A stretch of 64,000 nt of DNA from positions 88,909,496 to 88,973,495 of the forward strand of contig NC_084790.1 of assembly GCF_028858725.1 (NCBI RefSeq), given 5' to 3'. This document shows, piece after piece, positions 24,246 to 34,196 of this stretch. The position numbers and the translations under genes are program-made. This stretch comes from Colius striatus. Its lineage: Eukaryota; Chordata; Aves; Coliiformes; Coliidae. The notes below the pieces were generated by a model, which worked only from the letters and a program-made list of their open reading frames with translations, was not told the DNA's origin and did not search any database. Position 1 is the first letter of the stretch. Every line of letters starts with the position of its first letter.

Positions 24246-25614
24246 TGAACCCATCAAATATCAGAACCTGAATTCAGGATGTGCACCCTCAGAGCTTTGC
24301 ATCTAAGTCAGTAAATGGAAACACCAGCAGCAGTAACAACCACCTCACCAAACAGTCCTCCACAACCAAACTCCAAAAAGGAATCAGTTGGAGACAAACT
24401 TAGCTACTTGGCCAAGACTTTCCAAATGCATCTTCCTTATCTGCACAACTTGTTAGTTTTGCATGGTAAAATCTACCTGAGCATACTGGAAGCCCTGTAA
24501 ACAAAGCCACATGTAACCGGAGATCAGGGCACAGTGCAGCAAAAACTCCCTCACTGCTTACTGTTAAGGCCAGTATTCTTCTCTCAACTTCACCTCTAGA
24601 AAACTCCTGTCTCTGAAGAGCTTGGAATTGTGATCATAGTTAATTCATTTGTTAATGAGTAAACAAAATCCAAGCACCAGTGACACCTCTCTCCCTTCCT
24701 CCTGACCAGGGCCACCATTCAGTTTGCTCTCCTTCCCAAACAGAAAATGGCATTTAGGTTTTGAGAAAGCTGAGAAGACATCTAAGCCACAGCTGAAGGA
24801 TCTGCAGTCCCTCTCACTCTGTTTCAAGGGAAAAAAAGATCAATATTTTGGCAGGCTTCTAAAAGCCTTTTGCTTTTTGAGCTACTTTTTCTATTTTAAA
24901 AGTCAAAAAACTCCAGAAGCACCTGGCTGAGTACATACTTGGCATTTAATCACTTCAACGGTGAATACTTTGCTTCAGGTTTCTGATTCAAATGCTCAAG
25001 AAAGTTCCTTGGGTGTTAAGTATATATTCACAAGTTAAAAAGGAAATAACCAGCTGATTTTGTTTGTTTCATTGCTGCTGCACTGCACAACTCCAGATGC
25101 AAAGAGCCACCTTCATGTCCCTCCTTGTTCACTAGGGGAAAGGAAGATACAGACTACAGAGCTCTCTGTGAATATTTTTGAAAGCTCAGGGTGACTAATC
25201 TGTAGTTTAGCATTTACCTAACTTAGCAAGTTCGTATCCTTGCAGAAAGAGGAAGGTTAAGTCCTCCAAGAGTAAATGTATTGAAACTCCTGGAAGGAAA
25301 ACCATGACACAAGGCTTACTTAGACAATGTGGCAAGTATAAAATTACTCACAGGGGCAACATGAGTTTCATGCACCTACAGAAGTTGCCGTGTGGCAGTT
25401 TTGTCTCATGGAGAGCTCCACAGCTTGTAAAACTACATCATTGTTCTGTGCACTATTTCTGCTGTGCTACAACATCCAGCAGATACGATTGCTTCTGGGC
25501 AGCAGCTGCTTCTCAACTACCTTTCACCACTCTCTCAGCAAACATTCACCTTGGCTTTGGGGGGTTGAATCTTTCCACCAAAGAACTCAGTGACCCAAAC
25601 CTCACAAAACTTAC
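24246..25614. other. J-alpha cluster spacer; possible J remnant
   Basis: No usable J segment is seen. At about 24935-24990 an ACATACTTGGCA donor-like word resembles the donor end of the 20990/23914 type, but the body has stops, so it may be a decayed copy. Confidence 0.4.
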
Positions 25615-25672
25615 TTGGTTTTACCACAAACCTGGTTCTAGGTCCAAATGTCAGCTGGTAGTTATTCATAGA
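25615..25672 (-). CDS. TRAJ: J-alpha segment with FGPRT core
   Basis: Reads MNNYQLTFGPRTRFVVKP and ends at GTAAGT. The RSS at 25673-25700 is a perfect CACAGTG, 12 bp and GCAAAAAAC. The second Gly of F-G-x-G is Arg, which would alter the J bulge; the RSS and splice site are otherwise good. Confidence 0.88.
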
Positions 25673-26241
25673 CACAGTGATGTTTGCCATAGCAAAAAAC
25701 CTTTGTGCATTGCTGTGCACCCCAATCTCCCTGAATAACATTCCTTGGGGAAATCCCACCCTTGTCCATGCTCACACTCGCAGTGCATAGCATCCCGCCC
25801 CATGTCCACTGCTGCTGCTCCTTCCTCCCTGCACTACAGTCTCATTAACACTGCAAAGAAGAGACATAGGGCAATTCCCTTTCCACTTCCATCTTTGACA
25901 AATCCAGACCTGCACCACTCACTAAAGACCATCAGATTTTTGGCACACCATCTCCTCTTGTAGCTTCTTTACTTGCTTCCAGTGCTACTACACAGGTGCC
26001 ATCACGATCCATCTGCCCGCCTGCCCGGAATCACACTTCTACTCCTACTTGCTGATGGAATATGAGCAGCCAGGAGCCCATTTCTCTAAACAGCAGAAAT
26101 TCTCCACATGGAAACACTTTTAAGCATCAAGGAACCTTAAAGTAGCACCTATGATCTCCTTTCCATATGAAAGACAATGTCCATTACAATGGACACTGAG
26201 GGACTTTTGACAAAGGACACACAGGAAAGCTGCACACTCAC

Positions 26242-26306
26242 TGGGGTGGATGGACAGTCTGGTCCCAGAGCCAAATGTCAGCTTGTTATTGGCAGAACCA
26301 TAATCA
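26242..26306 (-). CDS. TRAJ: J-alpha segment (FGSGTRLSIHP)
   Basis: Reads DYGSANNKLTFGSGTRLSIHP around FGSG and ends at GTGAGT. The 12-RSS at 26307-26334 is CACAGCA, 12 bp and ACAAAAAGC. The downstream flank (26097-26240) also matches the flank of the 20713 and 21991 segments. Confidence 0.92.
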
Positions 26307-26709
26307 CACAGCATCTCCTTCCATAACAAAAAGCCCAGCAAGCCCCTTCAGAAGCAGCACCTCTCCCCAAGCCTTTGACTAGCCGTGTCCTGGCTTGGAG
26401 GGACAGCAGAGCACTGACAGTGCTTCCCACTAGAGAACAAATCCTGCTGGGATCCTTTGCCATAGAGCAGCCTCCTACAGGGTATCTGGCACTTTTGGGA
26501 CTAGGTGTTTGGCCACTCTATCCACCATAGTCAAAATACAAGCAATAAAGGCTGGTTTGGATCAAGCTGGCACATTCCCTTAAAACAAAGTCTATCACCA
26601 CATATAGTTACGCAGAAATGACCAAACACCCAGCCACGCTGCTGCTCTCAGCCACCCCAGGAAAGGCCCCAAATCAAGCAGGAACACAGGAGCTGTGTTG
26701 TTGACTCAC

Positions 26710-26769
26710 TGACAGTGAGTCTTGTTCCAGAGCCAAAGACAGGTGTATATGCACCAGCTCCTGTGTTCA
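26710..26769 (-). CDS. TRAJ: J-alpha segment (FGSGTRLTV, short end)
   Basis: Reads NTGAGAYTPVFGSGTRLTV and then a GTGAGT donor in phase 1. It lacks the last two residues (x-Pro) seen in the others. The RSS at 26770-26797 is CACAGCA, 12 bp and ACAAAAATC. Confidence 0.9.
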
Positions 26770-27150
26770 CACAGCATTTCCTCTCTTAACAAAAATCTTT
26801 GCAGAGTATTAGCAAAGCTGGGCTCCCAAATCCTGACCTGACATTGCTCATTATCACTCACAGTCAACCACATGCTGAAGGGAAGACTCCCGTTATCTGT
26901 CTGTGGGATCAAGAGCACTGCTGGACCTATGGATACAAATTCCATTTGGGAAGACTATTGCCTGTCCTGGAGGGAATCAATCAGCATGTAACCCTACAGC
27001 TGCAGAGCTGGTAAGCGCAGGAGGAGAAAGGGTGGAAGGCCCACTGGGTAGCTTTGCCTCACATGGAGAACTACAATGGAATTTTCATAGCTGTTGTACA
27101 AAAGGGGAATTAGGCTTTACTATTCTTACTCCTTCAGAATTTCCACCTAC

Positions 27151-27212
27151 CTGCTTTCACTATCAGTTGTGTCCCACTTCCAAAGGTGTATTTCCAGTTG
27201 GATGATGATTCA
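27151..27212 (-). CDS. TRAJ: J-alpha segment (FGSGTQLIVKA)
   Basis: Reads ESSSNWKYTFGSGTQLIVKA and ends at GTAGGT. The RSS at 27213-27240 is a perfect CACAGTG, 12 bp and ACAAAAACG. This is one of the best signals in the cluster. Confidence 0.93.
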
Positions 27213-27558
27213 CACAGTGATGCATCCACTAACAAAAACGACACACAACTTCTGGTGCAGACAGGCATGTGCACTTTCAAAAGAGATCAAGGGGAAAAAC
27301 AGATGCCACCCTTGTCACACACCCTTGACTCCAAATTAGGACATCTCTCTAGTTGCATGTCTCTGATCTTTCAACAGAAATGCAGACAGAAACAGTTCTG
27401 AAACACCAGAAATAAAAAAAAAACCACCCTGTTAGCACAACTCAGTTGAAGCTCCTTGGATGGTTTTAAGCAGAACACTTTTTGCCATAGTTAGGAAGAC
27501 AGAACTACCTCAGTTTTGACTTTATAATGCAAAACCAAATATTTATTTTAAGATGTAC

Positions 27559-27619
27559 CTGATTTCATAATCAGTTTTGTGCCTATCCCAAAGCTGAGTT
27601 TCCAGGATGACTCAGTTGT
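27559..27619 (-). CDS. TRAJ: J-alpha segment with weak RSS
   Basis: Reads ESSWKLSFGIGTKLIMKS and ends at GTACAT. It is a relative of the 27151 segment. The best RSS found, 27620-27647, is CTCAGTA, 12 bp and ATAGAACTT; the heptamer loses its key first-three CAC, so rearrangement may be poor. The 5' limit is uncertain. Confidence 0.7.
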
Positions 27620-27647
27620 CTCAGTAATAAGCCACTATATAGAACTT

Positions 27648-28294
27648 GTAAAGAAGAGAAGCCTCAGCATTTAAAAGCCAGAAGGCACTGTTAGACATAT
27701 CAAAATGGGATGAAATTTCCACCAGCTTTTTAAACATTAACATGCTTGTTTCTAAAATTTCTTAGGGTCTAAAGGAGTTCAGGCAGATCAGACAGACAGT
27801 CTCAGAAGCTAAGCAAGGAGACAAATGCACAAGAGAAAGAAAAAAAATAAACAGAAGGGACTCCTGGAGAAAACCAATTTAGTGTTCCAACTTTTCTTGT
27901 TGACAATGTTTTTGGTTGACAATGAGCCCAGTAAGAGATCAAAATCTAAGTCTCAAAAGAGGGACTAATCAGATAATCTTTTGAGCATTTCTCATGAACT
28001 CTAATATCAAATATATTGCCCTCTATGGTTCATCCTGACTATCAGGGTGCCTGAGCAACTCATTCACTGACCTTAGCAAAACAATAGCAATTCCTAATCT
28101 GTTCCACTGACATCAGTATGACTGAGAAGTTACAAGCAAATTGCAGAGAATGTGTTTTTTCCCCAAGCTCTCTTTCCTTCTTATTTTACAGAGGTTCTGG
28201 AAGTTCTGCCCTCTGTATTTTAAGGGAGATCGGAAAAATCTACTAAAAGTACCTGAAGTACTCTGTATTTCCTAACCATATTAACTCTGTTTTT
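27648..28294. other. J-alpha spacer DNA, nothing recognised
   Basis: AT-rich spacer with no J, exon or repeat signature. Confidence 0.5.
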
Positions 28295-29231
28295 CCATCC
28301 ATATCAACGACCTGGATGAGGGAACAGAGTGTACCCTCAGCAAGTTCGCTGATGACACCAAACTGGGAGGACAGGATGATTCCCCAGAGGCTGTGCTGCC
28401 TTTCAGAGGGATCTCGACCGGCTTGAGAGTTGGGCACAGAGGAACCTCATGAAGTTCAACAAGGACAAGTGCAGAGTCTTGCATGTGGGAAGGAACAAAC
28501 CCCATGCACCAGTACAGACTGGGGGTCAAACTGATGAAGAGCAGCTCTGCAGAGAGAGACCTGGGAGTCCAGATTGATAATAAGCTAAATATGAGCCAGC
28601 AATGTGCCCTCATGGCCAAGAAGGCCAGTGGCATCCTGGGATGCATCAGAAAGTATGGGCAGCAGGTCGAAGGAGGTTCCTCTCCCTCTCTACTCTGCCC
28701 TGGGGAGGCCTCATCTGGAGTCCTGTGTCCAGTTCTGGGCTCCTCAGCTCAAGAGGGACAGGGAAGTGCTGGAGAGAGTCCAGCGCAGGGCCAGCAAGAT
28801 GATCAAGGGTATAGAACATCTTCCATAAGAGGAAAGGCTGTGGGAACTGGGGCTGTTTAGTCTGGAGAAGAGGAGACTGAGGGGTGATCTTATTAACATT
28901 TATAAATATCTAAAGGGTGGGTGTCAGGAGGTTGGGACATCCTTTTTTTCTACAGTATCTAGCAACAGGACAAGGGGTGACGGGATGAAGCTGGAACACA
29001 AAAAGTTCCACTTAAATATTAGAAAAAACTATTTCACTGTGAGGTGAGGGAGCCCTGGCCCAGGCTGCCCAGGGAGGGTGTGGAGGCTCCTTCCTTGGAG
29101 GTCTTCAAGACCGCCTGGACATGTTCCTATGTGACTTGATCTAGGTGAACCTGCTTCTGCAGGGCGGTTGGACTGGATGATCTCTAAAAGTCCCTTCCAA
29201 CCCCTACTGTTCTATGATTCTGTGATTCTAG
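28295..29231 (+). mobile_element. CR1 LINE 3' part with octamer tail
   Basis: Starts inside the RT domain (words encoding [19 protein letters not shown]), runs through the CR1 3' end and finishes in TTCTATGATTCTGTGATTCTA. It is well preserved in the + orientation, opposite to J transcription. Confidence 0.93.
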
Positions 29232-29244
29232 AATCTAGCTGAGG

Positions 29245-31115
29245 AACTCAGCTGCTCTCCCCTCATCTAGCCAGCCGGTTATGCACTCATAGAAGGCATC
29301 AGGTTAGTCAAACAGGATTTCCCCTTGGTGAATCCATGTTGACTCCCCTGGATTACCATCTTATCCTTCATATGTTCAGTAATAACATTCAGGATGAGTT
29401 GTTCCATCACTTTTCCAGGGATGGAGGTGAGGCTGACTGGCCTGGAGTTTCCTGGGTCATTCTTCTTGCCCTTGTTGCAGCCTGCAGTGACATTGGCCTT
29501 TCTCCAGTCCTCAGGCACCTCACCTGTCCTCCATGATTGGTCAAAAATTATAAAGAGAGGCTTAGCAATCACATCAGCCAGCTCCCTCAGCACTCTAGGA
29601 TGCATCCCATCAGGACCCATTGACTTATGAGCCTTAAGCCTGGCTAACAAGTCTTTAACCTCCTCCTCTTCCACCCAGGGCAAGTCCTCTGCTGCCCTGG
29701 CCATCCTGTTATCCTTGCTGGACTGGGCTTCCCGAGGGTCAGCCTTGGCTGTGAAGACTGAAGCAAAGAAGACATTCAGTACTTCAGCCTTCTCTGCATC
29801 CTCAGACACCAGGGCACCCTCAGCATTTAGCAGCGGGCCCACATTCCCCCTCACCATCCTTCTGCTGCTGATGTACTTGAAAAATGCCTCATTACTGTCC
29901 TTAACATCCCTGGCTACATTTATTTCTAGGTCTCTAGCCTTCCTAGTTGCAGCCCTGCATGTCCTGGCAGTGTTCCTGTTACTCTTCCCAAGAAGCCAGC
30001 CCCTGTTTCCACCTCTCATAGATGGCTGCTTTCTGCCTGAGTTGTCCCAACAGATCCTTGCTAATCTTGGAGGCCTCCTATCTCCTTTTCCTCCTTTCTT
30101 GCACGTTGGGACACACTGATCCTAGGTTTGGAAGAAGTGCTGCTTGAAGATTGACCAGCTCTCATTGGCACTTCTGTCTTCTAGAATCATATCCCATGAG
30201 TTCCATCCAAGTAGATCTTTGAAGAGGCCAAAGTCGGCTGGCCTGAAATCCAGGGTCACAGTCCTGCTTTGTGTTCTGCCCCTTCCACACAGGACCTTGA
30301 ACCCTGCCATCTCATGGTCACTGCAGCTGAGGTTACCTGCAACCTTCACATCCCAACCAGGCCCTCTCTATTTGTCAGTACCAGGTCCAGCAGCACATCC
30401 CTCCTTGTTGGTTCCTCAATCATCTGCAATAGGAAGTTGTCGTCAGCAATCTGCAGCAACCTCCTGGACTGCGTGTGCTTGGCTGTGTGGCTCTCCCAGC
30501 AAATATCAGGGTGGTTGGAGTCCCCCATGAGGACCAGGGACTGTGATCGTGAGGCAGCTCTCAGCTGTTTGTAGAAGGCCTCATCCACATCCTCCTCCTG
30601 ATGAGGTGGTCTGTAGTGGACTCTTACAACAATATCACCTGCCTTGCTCTGGCTATTAATTTTTACCCACAAGCATTCTACTCTCTCCTCATCCACACCC
30701 AGGCACAGTTCAGTACACATTAATTGCTCCCTCACATAGAGCAACTCCACCTCCACGCCTTGTCAGTCTGTCCTTCCTGAACAATACATAACCCTCCATG
30801 GCTGTGCTCCAGTCATGGCAGCTGTCCCACCATGTCTCTGTGACCACAATGAGTTTGTAGCCCTGCATCCACACCCACATCTCCAGTTCCTCCTGCTTAT
30901 TCCCCAGGCTGCTGCATTGGTGTAGAGGCGGGTGCAGGAGGTTCCTCCCCGGTTTGGCTCTTTCTCAGGGTGGTCAGCCTTCCATATCTCAGCCCAGTGT
31001 GCAGATGAAGGGCACTTATCCTTGCATTCCCTGTCCTGCCGTGTTTCCCAGCTAGAGGGGACAGCTTGTTCTGTTTTACTTCTCCCCCCACTCCCCAAGT
31101 CCCTTAGTTAAAAGA
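29245..31115 (-). mobile_element. CR1 LINE ORF2 part, inverted (endonuclease and RT)
   Basis: The - strand encodes pieces of the CR1 apurinic-type endonuclease (LVLMGDSNHPDICWESH at about 30500) and reverse transcriptase (FTKGKSCLTNL near 29290; VPEDWRKAN near 29500). Frames are interrupted, so it is inactive. It lacks a 3' end of its own and a short + strand CR1 tail lies directly next to it (31120-31185). Confidence 0.9.
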
Positions 31116-31119
31116 CCTC

Positions 31120-31185
31120 TTTATTAGGGTTAGACTAGAAGAACTCTAAAGGTCCCTTCCAACCCCTACCATTCTATGATTCTAT
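31120..31185 (+). mobile_element. CR1 3' tail fragment
   Basis: A 65-bp stretch with the CR1 terminal words (GACTAGAAGAACTC, AAAGGTCCCTTCCAACC, ATTCTATGATTCTAT). Together with the inverted block on its left it looks like one CR1 insertion whose 5' part was inverted. Confidence 0.8.
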
Positions 31186-31205
31186 ATTGGTAAAGAGATA
31201 CTTAC

Positions 31206-31254
31206 TGGGCTTTATCATCAGCTTGGTTCTTCTTCCAGAGACGAATCTGCCTGC
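31206..31254 (-). pseudogene. Degenerate J-alpha (VSGRRTK core)
   Basis: Reads GNAGRFVSGRRTKLMIKP and ends at a GTAAGT donor. A nonamer-like ACAAAAGCT is present but no CAC-type heptamer at the proper spacing. The core lacks Phe and the second Gly. It resembles the segment at 34106. It is probably non-functional. Confidence 0.6.
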
Positions 31255-32154
31255 ATTTCCTGAATACACACACACAAAAGCTCTCTTACAAAGACTGCTG
31301 TGCCATCCTGCACATTTCAGGTTCTATAACAGAGGACTCTAGGCAATGAAATAAAACTATATATGCAAATGCCTGTTAGATATCCCCATAAAAGGAAGGC
31401 TGGTTTCTCTCTTCTCTACCTCCTAGCAGGCTTCATATCAATATTTTTTATAGGTCAAGAAAGATGAAGTGCCCTGAACACGAGATGCTTTGACATAACC
31501 AGGAGTAGTTTAAGAACCTCTCTACAGAAATAGTGTATTTAATATTTCTTTTGAAAGCCTTGTCTTGGTAAAGAGAGAGAAATATTACCAGAAGAACTTC
31601 ACTCCCTTGTCCTGAACACTTTTGCAGAGGAAGATGTAACTGAGCAGTCAGAATGTATGGCTAGGACACCTGGTCCACTATTTAATAGTAACAGAACTTA
31701 CACAGGCCCCTCTGACTCTGTTAATGTGTATTAAATCATTTATTTTTAACAGTTGCTACAGTCTCAAAATAGCTACTTGACTCACAGCCCCTGGAAAAGT
31801 CTATGCACTGTATCAGGTATTCCAGTGCCTGGAAATGAAAACTGGGCACTGAAGGTTTTGAATACAAAGTAACTCCCTTATAAAATACCTCATTGAAATT
31901 GCCAAGAGCAGAACAGAATTTAACTGAACCTTGAAGTTAGCTTGTCTGATTTATCCCGCTGCACACTTCTAGGGTGAATTCAAATTCATCTGAGTGTGCA
32001 GCATCTGAGGTGCTCCGGGAGAATACCTCTCTGTGAGCAAATCACACTTCTACATCCAGCTGTGCTGGGGACAGAATGCACTGAATGGACTCTCACTGGA
32101 TCTGAGATGTGCACACTATAGCCCAAGATCACTGTTTTTACTGGAAGACTTAAC

Positions 32155-32212
32155 TTGGAAGCACAAACAGGTGAGTTCCTCCACCAAAAGTGAACTTCTC
32201 ATAACCACCAGC
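32155..32212 (-). CDS. TRAJ: J-alpha segment (FGGGTHLFVLP)
   Basis: Reads GYEKFTFGGGTHLFVLP and ends at a GTTAAG donor in phase 1. The heptamer on + is CACATTG at 32213-32219; the nonamer at the 12-bp distance, TTACATAAA, is poor. It sits about 100 bp from an LTR insertion. Confidence 0.85.
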
Positions 32213-32310
32213 CACATTGTGAAAAGGGGCTTTACATAAATCATCACAGGAAGAATGTAACAGATTCCACATCACCTCTGAATTATACATTTACCAAACC
32301 TTTAGGAGCC

Positions 32311-32807
32311 TGTAATGGAAAAGGTCATGTTCGTTAATCAAATAAGGAAAGAATAGTTGTTCAAGGAACCTTTTAAAGTCATTGTAAAAGTCTTGTAAAA
32401 CTTTAACCGTAAAGTTTCTACAATGTGCACAGATGCAGTTGGCTGAGATGCTTATAGGAGGTACAATAGGTTGCGCATGAGCTGATAAGAGCCAAGAGAA
32501 GAGTTCATGAGCGGGCCACTAGAGGAAGACTACTGACTTCATCCCAGCGACCACCCTACAAGCACCAGGAGGCAGAAGAAGACCCCCTAAGTAACAAGAC
32601 GGGCACATGAGCAGAGTGCACCAGGGAGTGATGCACCTGATAAGGACTGTATAAAAGGACAGTGATACAGGGGGGGTCACGAGCCGTTGGTGGAGCAGAG
32701 TCTCCCGGCCGCCCAGCACTGTTTTGCTTATTTGCCGCTTGCTTAATAAATTTGATCCATGAGTCACTTAAATTGGCCAGTGAACTTTATCACAGCAATT
32801 TATAACA
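32311..32807 (+). mobile_element. Solo LTR (ERVL-like) between J-alpha segments
   Basis: A 497-bp element starting TGTAATGG and ending TTATAACA, flanked by a 5-bp GAGCC duplication at 32306-32310 and 32808-32812. The 5-bp size fits class III (ERVL). GTATAAAAGG near 32649 is a TATA box and AATAAA near 32744 a poly-A signal, both on +. No internal viral genes are adjacent. It lies opposite in sense to the J segments. Confidence 0.88.
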
Positions 32808-32812
32808 GAGCC

Positions 32813-34105
32813 AGTATGAAGCAAAATGTCTTGCTGTTCTGTATTCACAGAAATTTACTTCTATTGGTTAACTTTTTGCTAAATCAAACCTTATCACAAA
32901 TGGTATCACTGAACACTTTACTGTCCCTGTTAGTTCAAATTTTGGGTCTGTAAAAGAAAATAAGTTTTAAATTTCACAGGAGAGTATTTTCCCTTTAAGC
33001 TGATGAAGAATGGATACAAAAAGAGGACAGTATTCATCATTACAACGGTTCCCTGAAACCATTATTATGCCAACATACTCATTTTGAAAGAATAAAAAGC
33101 TTTGTCTGGATCATTGTGTTATAGAAGGTATAAAAATTCAAGTAATTTCATCAAATAGATATTTTTAAGTAAAACTCATAAAAAGTCAGCACAACTAAGC
33201 AAAACCAGGCCTGCTTGGTGAAGCTGCTCCCAAAGGGAAGAACATGCATGAGAAATCAGGCATAGTGACAATAAGAGTGATAACAAGGAGAATTGTTTAG
33301 ATCCATGCACCTGCAAGCCATAAAACATCTAAGAACAATGTTGGGAGTGATTGCTTCAGAGGAAGAAAAGAGTTTGTTGTATTAGCCATTAGGCTGTTTG
33401 CTGTCCTGAACCCCTGTAGCTTTCTGGTGCTGAGCACCAGGTAACATTCTGGTTCTGAGCACCAGATAATTAGTACCATTCTGGTTCAGAGCACCAGATA
33501 ATCTACAGCTGAAATCAGTCAACTGGCCAAGTGATTGTGAAATATATATGAATATGTATAACCTGTGTAATAAGGGACCAATTGATTAGAGTGATGTAAC
33601 GTGTGAAAGTAACAAATGATCAATCCAGGTAAAGGGTAAATTTAATGAACAATTCCAAGTGGGCTTTTATGCAGAGTAATGAAGAACAAAAGAATGTTGG
33701 GGATAAATATCTGTTAATTTTAGTGCTTGGTTGGACATTTTTTGGGAATGAGCCTGTGTTCCCAGTACATTGTCCATAAAGGACATCTCTGCTTATCTAA
33801 GCTGCTGTAGGTAAGTTTTTCTTCCGCAGCAGATTTGCAACAATTCCACACCACTGCCCTTGTAACACAGAATATTTGGGAAGGCCATTGGGTTGGCATA
33901 AAAAAAAAAAAGTAAAAAAATCAATATTGAAAGGTTTTTCGGTCTTGTGGATCCTCACCAGGACAGAGACAAGATTTCCTAAACTTTCAAGCAAATTAAA
34001 AAAAAAAAAAAAAAGCACACAAAAGTATCATTAGTAAAATGGGGTTGATATGAGAACCTGAACTTTGGAAGCAGAAGTTCATGAAATTCTCCACTTCTCA
34101 CTTAC
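32813..34105. other. J-alpha spacer with palindromic tandem repeats
   Basis: AT-rich spacer. Apart from the tandem repeat at 33422-33502, nothing definite is recognised; 33300-33800 has an LTR-like feel but no ends could be defined. Confidence 0.4.
33422..33502. repeat. Three imperfect ~28-32 bp tandem repeats with palindrome
   Basis: Three copies share the frame TTCTGGTxCTGAGCACCAG followed by variable AT text. The first copy contains CTGGTGCTGAGCACCAG, a 7-bp inverted repeat around a 3-bp loop; the later copies have one mismatch each. Confidence 0.85.
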
Positions 34106-34168
34106 TTGGATTTATAACAATTTTTATTCCTTGTCCAGATGTAAATCTCCCAAAGTTTCCTTCATTGA
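34106..34168 (-). CDS. TRAJ: J-alpha segment, V-proximal, TSGQG core
   Basis: The J segment farthest from TRAC reads NEGNFGRFTSGQGIKIVINP and ends at GTAAGT in phase 1. The nonamer ACAAAAACC (34188-34196) is perfect at 12 bp from heptamer CATAGCC (34169-34175). Ser replaces the motif Phe. The strong nonamer suggests it can still recombine. Confidence 0.85.
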
Positions 34169-34196
34169 CATAGCCAGCAAGTGCTTTACAAAAACC

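Noticed and set aside
33422-33502. A CRISPR array
   Set aside because: The DNA is vertebrate, the three repeats are imperfect and have no spacers of even length.
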